Shown piece by piece: positions 61,233 to 64,000 of a DNA stretch of 64,000 nucleotides. Within the stretch, counting starts at the first letter, position 1. Each line of letters opens with the position of its first letter. Made by a program: the position numbers and the translations under genes. The stretch is taken from contig JBFOME010000011.1 in assembly GCA_040830705.1 (NCBI GenBank), forward strand, positions 248,001-312,000. Reading direction: 5' to 3'. A model generated the notes under the pieces. That model was given only the letters and a program-made list of their open reading frames with translations. It was not told the origin of the DNA and did not search any database. This DNA comes from Ruegeria_C sp040830705. Its GTDB lineage: Bacteria > Pseudomonadota > Alphaproteobacteria > Rhodobacterales > Rhodobacteraceae.

Positions 61233-61696
61233 CGCCGCTCTGCTATCAGGGTGGCGATGGCTTCGGCCATGAACTTGCCCTGAGAGCCCGGCGTGACACC
61301 GCCGATCCCGATACGGCGTCCGAGACGCCACCAGAGCCCCGGTTGCCAGATACGGCCACCGGGGTTTTTCGTGCGCATCAGAAACCCGTTCGATGGCTTG
61401 AAGGCAAAAGCGCCGCGATCAAGGGATTCAATCTCGGCAATCTCGGCAATCACGATACCGTTGCTGCGCAATTGGGTCGCAGTCAATTCGATCCGATGCT
61501 CTGTCGCCCGATAAAGCTGCAGGGCCAGCCAGATTGACAGACCCCCTGCCCCAATCAGAAACAGCTGCCATCCTGGCGCAGGCGGGGTCGCCAGCGCGAC
61601 ATAGAAAAGCAGAACTCCAAGCGCAAAAAGGACAGCGATTGCGAACCAGCGCCGCGGCGCAGATGCCTCAACGACCGCCAAAACCTCATCCGACAT
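61229..61696 (-). CDS. Two-TM membrane protein (PH-like C-terminal domain)
   Basis: A 155-residue protein with two hydrophobic segments (~residues 17-36 and 43-61) and a C-terminal part 'RIELTATQLRSNGIVIAEIAEIESLDRGAFAFKPSNGFLMRTKN' resembling bacterial PH-like domains. An AGAGAC site precedes the ATG. It overlaps the third Tad-type gene by four bases in convergent orientation. Function unknown. Confidence 0.78.
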   Translation of the reverse strand: MSDEVLAVVEASAPRRWFAIAVLFALGVLLFYVALATPPAPGWQLFLIGAGGLSIWLALQLYRATEHRIELTATQLRSNGIVIAEIAEIESLDRGAFAFKPSNGFLMRTKNPGGRIWQPGLWWRLGRRIGIGGVTPGSQGKFMAEAIATLIAERR

Positions 61697-61793
61697 ATTG
61701 TCTCTCCGCCTGTTGCGCCCGCTTGCTTACTCCATCACATCCGCAGCGAACAGAGGGATTGTCCGGTCCTCGCCTGGTGGCTAGCCTGACAGC

Positions 61794-62972
61794 ATGGTCT
61801 ATCCTGCAAATCGTGATGAACTGACCAGGCCAACTGATGCCGATGCCGGCATCGAGGTGACGGAGGCGTTTGAGCGTTTCTCCCAGCGCAACGACATTTT
61901 CACGCGTGCGATGTGGGATGAGAGCATAAAATCCAAGCAAAGCGAACGCTTCTTCAACTCATATCGGATGGACGCCACGCCACGCCGGGGCGACGGATTT
62001 TCGCAGCGTGATTTTGCCCTGCGCAATGCGGCATGGCTGATCTCGGACGTGATGACCAACAGATATGCCGTTCAGGGCCGCCGCGAAGGGTTTCAGGCCG
62101 CGATCAGCGATGACACCCCGGTTGCACCAAAAGCAATCGAGATCGACACGCCCGGCAAAATGTCTACGGAAATCAAGCGCGTTTCGGCCTTCTTTGGAGC
62201 CGATCTTTGTGGCATTACCGAGTTGGATGCGCGTTGGCTCTATACCGCGCGGGTGGATACCCGCGACATGAGCGAGGCCCCCTCGGACCTGCCCGAAGGT
62301 CTGACATCCGTCATTGTTCTGGGACATGAGATGGACAAGGAGTTGGTTGCCACCTACCCCTCGGCTCTGGCCGGTGCCGCAACAGGTCGGGAATACAGCC
62401 ACGAGGCAGCGGTGGTGATGCAGGTCGCGGGCTATATCCGCAATCTTGGTTATCGCGCAGTGGCGTCGATGAACGATACAGGGTTGGTGATCCCCTATGC
62501 GATCAAGGCTGGCCTTGGCGAATATGCCCGCAACCAGATGGTGATCACGCCGGAATTCGGCCCCCGCTTGCGGTTTTCCAAGATCTTCACCGACCTGCCG
62601 CTCGATCACGACGTGCCGCGGCCACTCGGCGTGCGCGCCTTTTGTGACATCTGCACCAAATGTGCGGATGCCTGCCCAGTCAAGGCGCTGCCTTATGGGC
62701 CGCCCTCGACCGAAACGGCCAATGTGTCAGCAATCAATGGCGTGCGCAAATGGACCTCGGACGCCGAGAAATGCTTTGGATTCTGGGCCAAACTCTCCAC
62801 CGATTGCGCGATCTGCATGCGGGTCTGTCCCTTCAATCGAGACTTTACGCGCCTGCGCGACCGTCTCTGGTTGAAACTGGCGCTGTCGCGCTTTCGCAAG
62901 CTCGCCCTCTGGCTTGATCGCAAGCGCGGCGGACGAGTCAAGCCAAGCGAATGGTGGAGAAAGAAAGATTAG
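61794..62972 (+). CDS. Reductive dehalogenase (RdhA)-like corrinoid/iron-sulfur protein
   Basis: A 392-residue protein. The N-terminal ~280 residues resemble the RdhA corrinoid-binding catalytic region: 'YSHEAAVVMQVAGYIRNLGYRA', 'MNDTGLVIPYAIKAGLGEYARNQMVITPEFGPRLRFSKIFTDLPLDHDVP'. Two ferredoxin-type clusters follow: C284-x2-C287-x2-C290-x3-C294-P and C327-x10-C338-x2-C341-x3-C345-P. QueG epoxyqueuosine reductase is related, but the 'FCDICTKCADACPVKAL' and 'DCAICMRVCPFNR' spacing fits RdhA. There is no Tat signal and no fused reductase, so it would be a cytoplasmic type. No RdhB anchor gene lies next to it. Confidence 0.82.
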   Translation: MVYPANRDELTRPTDADAGIEVTEAFERFSQRNDIFTRAMWDESIKSKQSERFFNSYRMDATPRRGDGFSQRDFALRNAAWLISDVMTNRYAVQGRREGFQAAISDDTPVAPKAIEIDTPGKMSTEIKRVSAFFGADLCGITELDARWLYTARVDTRDMSEAPSDLPEGLTSVIVLGHEMDKELVATYPSALAGAATGREYSHEAAVVMQVAGYIRNLGYRAVASMNDTGLVIPYAIKAGLGEYARNQMVITPEFGPRLRFSKIFTDLPLDHDVPRPLGVRAFCDICTKCADACPVKALPYGPPSTETANVSAINGVRKWTSDAEKCFGFWAKLSTDCAICMRVCPFNRDFTRLRDRLWLKLALSRFRKLALWLDRKRGGRVKPSEWWRKKD

Positions 62973-63142
62973 CTTTGATTTATAATCTGTTGCAATAATT
63001 ACGTATATTCTTCTGTCAATTGCCCAGAAAGACACCGGCACGGTATTGCGCATAATCGCACAGGTTCCGTTTGGTATCCGACAATTGTCCTGCTGGGCAA
63101 AACCCATAGATTTGCCCAAACCGACGTTTCAGGAAGCAAGAT
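62973..63142. promoter_or_regulatory. AT-rich leader of the pirin gene
   Basis: A 170-base AT-rich gap between the RdhA-like gene and the pirin gene. It contains an exact TATAAT (62982-62987) but its -35 would fall inside the upstream gene, and a CATAAT at 63052-63057 without a clear partner. Promoter assignment is uncertain. Confidence 0.3.
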
Positions 63143-64000
63143 ATGTCCCTCAGACCCACAATCGAAACCAGAAAAGCCATACCGCATATCGAAGGTGCCG
63201 GTGTGAAACTGCACCGCGCCTTTGGTTTTCAGGACCCCAGCGAGCTGGACCCGTTCCTTCTGTTCGACGATTTCCGCAATGACCGCCCCGAGGATTACCT
63301 GCGCGGCTTCCCCTGGCATCCTCATCGCGGGATCGAGACGATTACCTACGTATTGTCCGGAACCGTTGAGCATGGCGACTCGCTGGGCAATACCGGCACG
63401 CTGGGTGCGGGCGATGTTCAATGGATGACTGCAGGATCAGGGATCATGCATCAGGAGATGCCGCAGGGCAACGCGACAGGCCAGATGCATGGGTTCCAGC
63501 TTTGGGGCAACCTGCCCGCCAGTCAAAAGATGACGGCTCCGCGTTATCAGGATGTGGCCTCGGCCGAGATTCCGGAGGTGATCGATGATGACGGCACGCG
63601 CGTTAAGGTGATCGTGGGATCGTTCTGGGGCAAGACCGGCCCGGTGGACGGTATCGCCGCCGACCCGCAATATCTGGACATCCAGATACCAGCCGGGGTG
63701 CGCAAGACCTTTCGCATCGACACCTATCGACGCGCTTTCGCCTATATCTTCGAAGGTCAGGCGGCGTTTGCCGATGCCTCGGACCCAACCGGCGTGTTGC
63801 TGGAAAAAGAGGTGGCGGGCGAAGAGGTTAATATCCGCGACCTGTCCGGCGACCGCACACTGGTGCGCTTTGGCACCGGGGATGAGATCACGGTGCAGGC
63901 AGGCCCTGAGGGTGTGCGTTTCCTGCTGATCTCTGGCGCACCGATTGCCGAGCCCGTGGCCTGGCACGGGCCCATCGTGATGAACACGCAGGCCGAGCTG
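63143..64000 (+). CDS. Pirin family protein (3' end outside the window)
   Basis: The first 286 residues of a pirin-family cupin. Iron ligand positions are visible: His-Pro-His in 'WHPHRGIETI' and His and Glu in 'GIMHQEM'. 'TAGSGIMHQEMPQG' and 'GFQLWGNLPASQKM' are family features. Pirins bind iron and some have quercetinase activity. An AGGAAG site lies 6 bases before the ATG. The gene is cut by the window end, though family length (~300) suggests only a few residues are missing. Confidence 0.9.
   Translation, partial: MSLRPTIETRKAIPHIEGAGVKLHRAFGFQDPSELDPFLLFDDFRNDRPEDYLRGFPWHPHRGIETITYVLSGTVEHGDSLGNTGTLGAGDVQWMTAGSGIMHQEMPQGNATGQMHGFQLWGNLPASQKMTAPRYQDVASAEIPEVIDDDGTRVKVIVGSFWGKTGPVDGIAADPQYLDIQIPAGVRKTFRIDTYRRAFAYIFEGQAAFADASDPTGVLLEKEVAGEEVNIRDLSGDRTLVRFGTGDEITVQAGPEGVRFLLISGAPIAEPVAWHGPIVMNTQAEL

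Noticed and set aside
61794..62972. Epoxyqueuosine reductase (QueG) as the product
   Set aside because: The iron-sulfur spacing and 'AGLGEYARNQMVITPEFG' and 'FCDICTKCADACP' fit RdhA better, though QueG stays the main alternative.

Overview
The window is a gene-dense chromosomal segment of an alphaproteobacterium, most likely a marine Rhodobacteraceae (Roseobacter-group, Ruegeria-like) genome. This placement is an inference. It rests on roughly 60% GC, the alr-mlaE-mlaF, radA-cvpA-purF, tatABC, nrdR-ribD, surE-pcm-nlpD and dnaG-rpoD neighbourhoods, the KpsC/KpsS capsule proteins, isolated Tad-type genes, and protein families typical of that group. I see no rRNA, tRNA, CRISPR array, insertion sequence or prophage.

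Layout. 1-1.6 kb: the end of a selenium-binding-protein/methanethiol oxidase gene, a membrane protein and a small secreted ORF. 1.6-7.2 kb (mostly minus): molybdenum-hydroxylase maturation genes, namely a MoeA-like protein, XdhC, a CoxE-type VWA protein, an unusual membrane-anchored PPC-domain protein and a CoxD/MoxR ATPase, with no structural dehydrogenase genes in view. 7.4-9.5 kb: a glycosyltransferase and an alpha/beta-hydrolase-like protein. 9.6-17.1 kb (plus): pyrC, pyrE, dnaB, a FosA-like glyoxalase-fold enzyme, alr, mlaE, mlaF, a membrane protein and a PqiA-like protein. 17.3-20.2 kb: two uncharacterised membrane proteins, one with a long pentapeptide-repeat domain. 20.3-28 kb: radA, cvpA, purF, small conserved genes, an alcohol dehydrogenase, bioY with a candidate operator, and an SDR protein. 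28-30.5 kb (minus): a DUF815 ATPase and tatABC.

30.7-39.9 kb: an ABM-like/WYL-regulator pair, an Lrp regulator with an M90 peptidase facing a class V aminotransferase, a peptidoglycan-binding effector-like protein, the hisC-tyrC-extensin operon and a methyltransferase. 40-49.7 kb: surE-pcm-nlpD and the riboflavin genes, with ribE and ribD separated by a capsule-export block (kpsS, Wza-like lipoprotein, kpsC) on the other strand. 49.8-51.3 kb: yjbQ and two tandem secreted paralogues. 51.4-58 kb (minus): rpoD, dnaG, a secreted protein, a DUF6151 protein and glutamate dehydrogenase. 58.3-64 kb: three Tad-type pseudopilin/TadG genes, a membrane protein, a reductive-dehalogenase-like corrinoid/iron-sulfur protein and a pirin gene cut by the window edge.

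Most of the window is core metabolism and replication, transcription and envelope machinery. The less ordinary items are the RdhA-like protein, the effector-like protein at 34.7 kb, the pentapeptide membrane module, an intrinsic-terminator-like hairpin inside the first codons of kpsC, the complete FosA active site downstream of dnaB, and the palindrome between the promoter elements of bioY.
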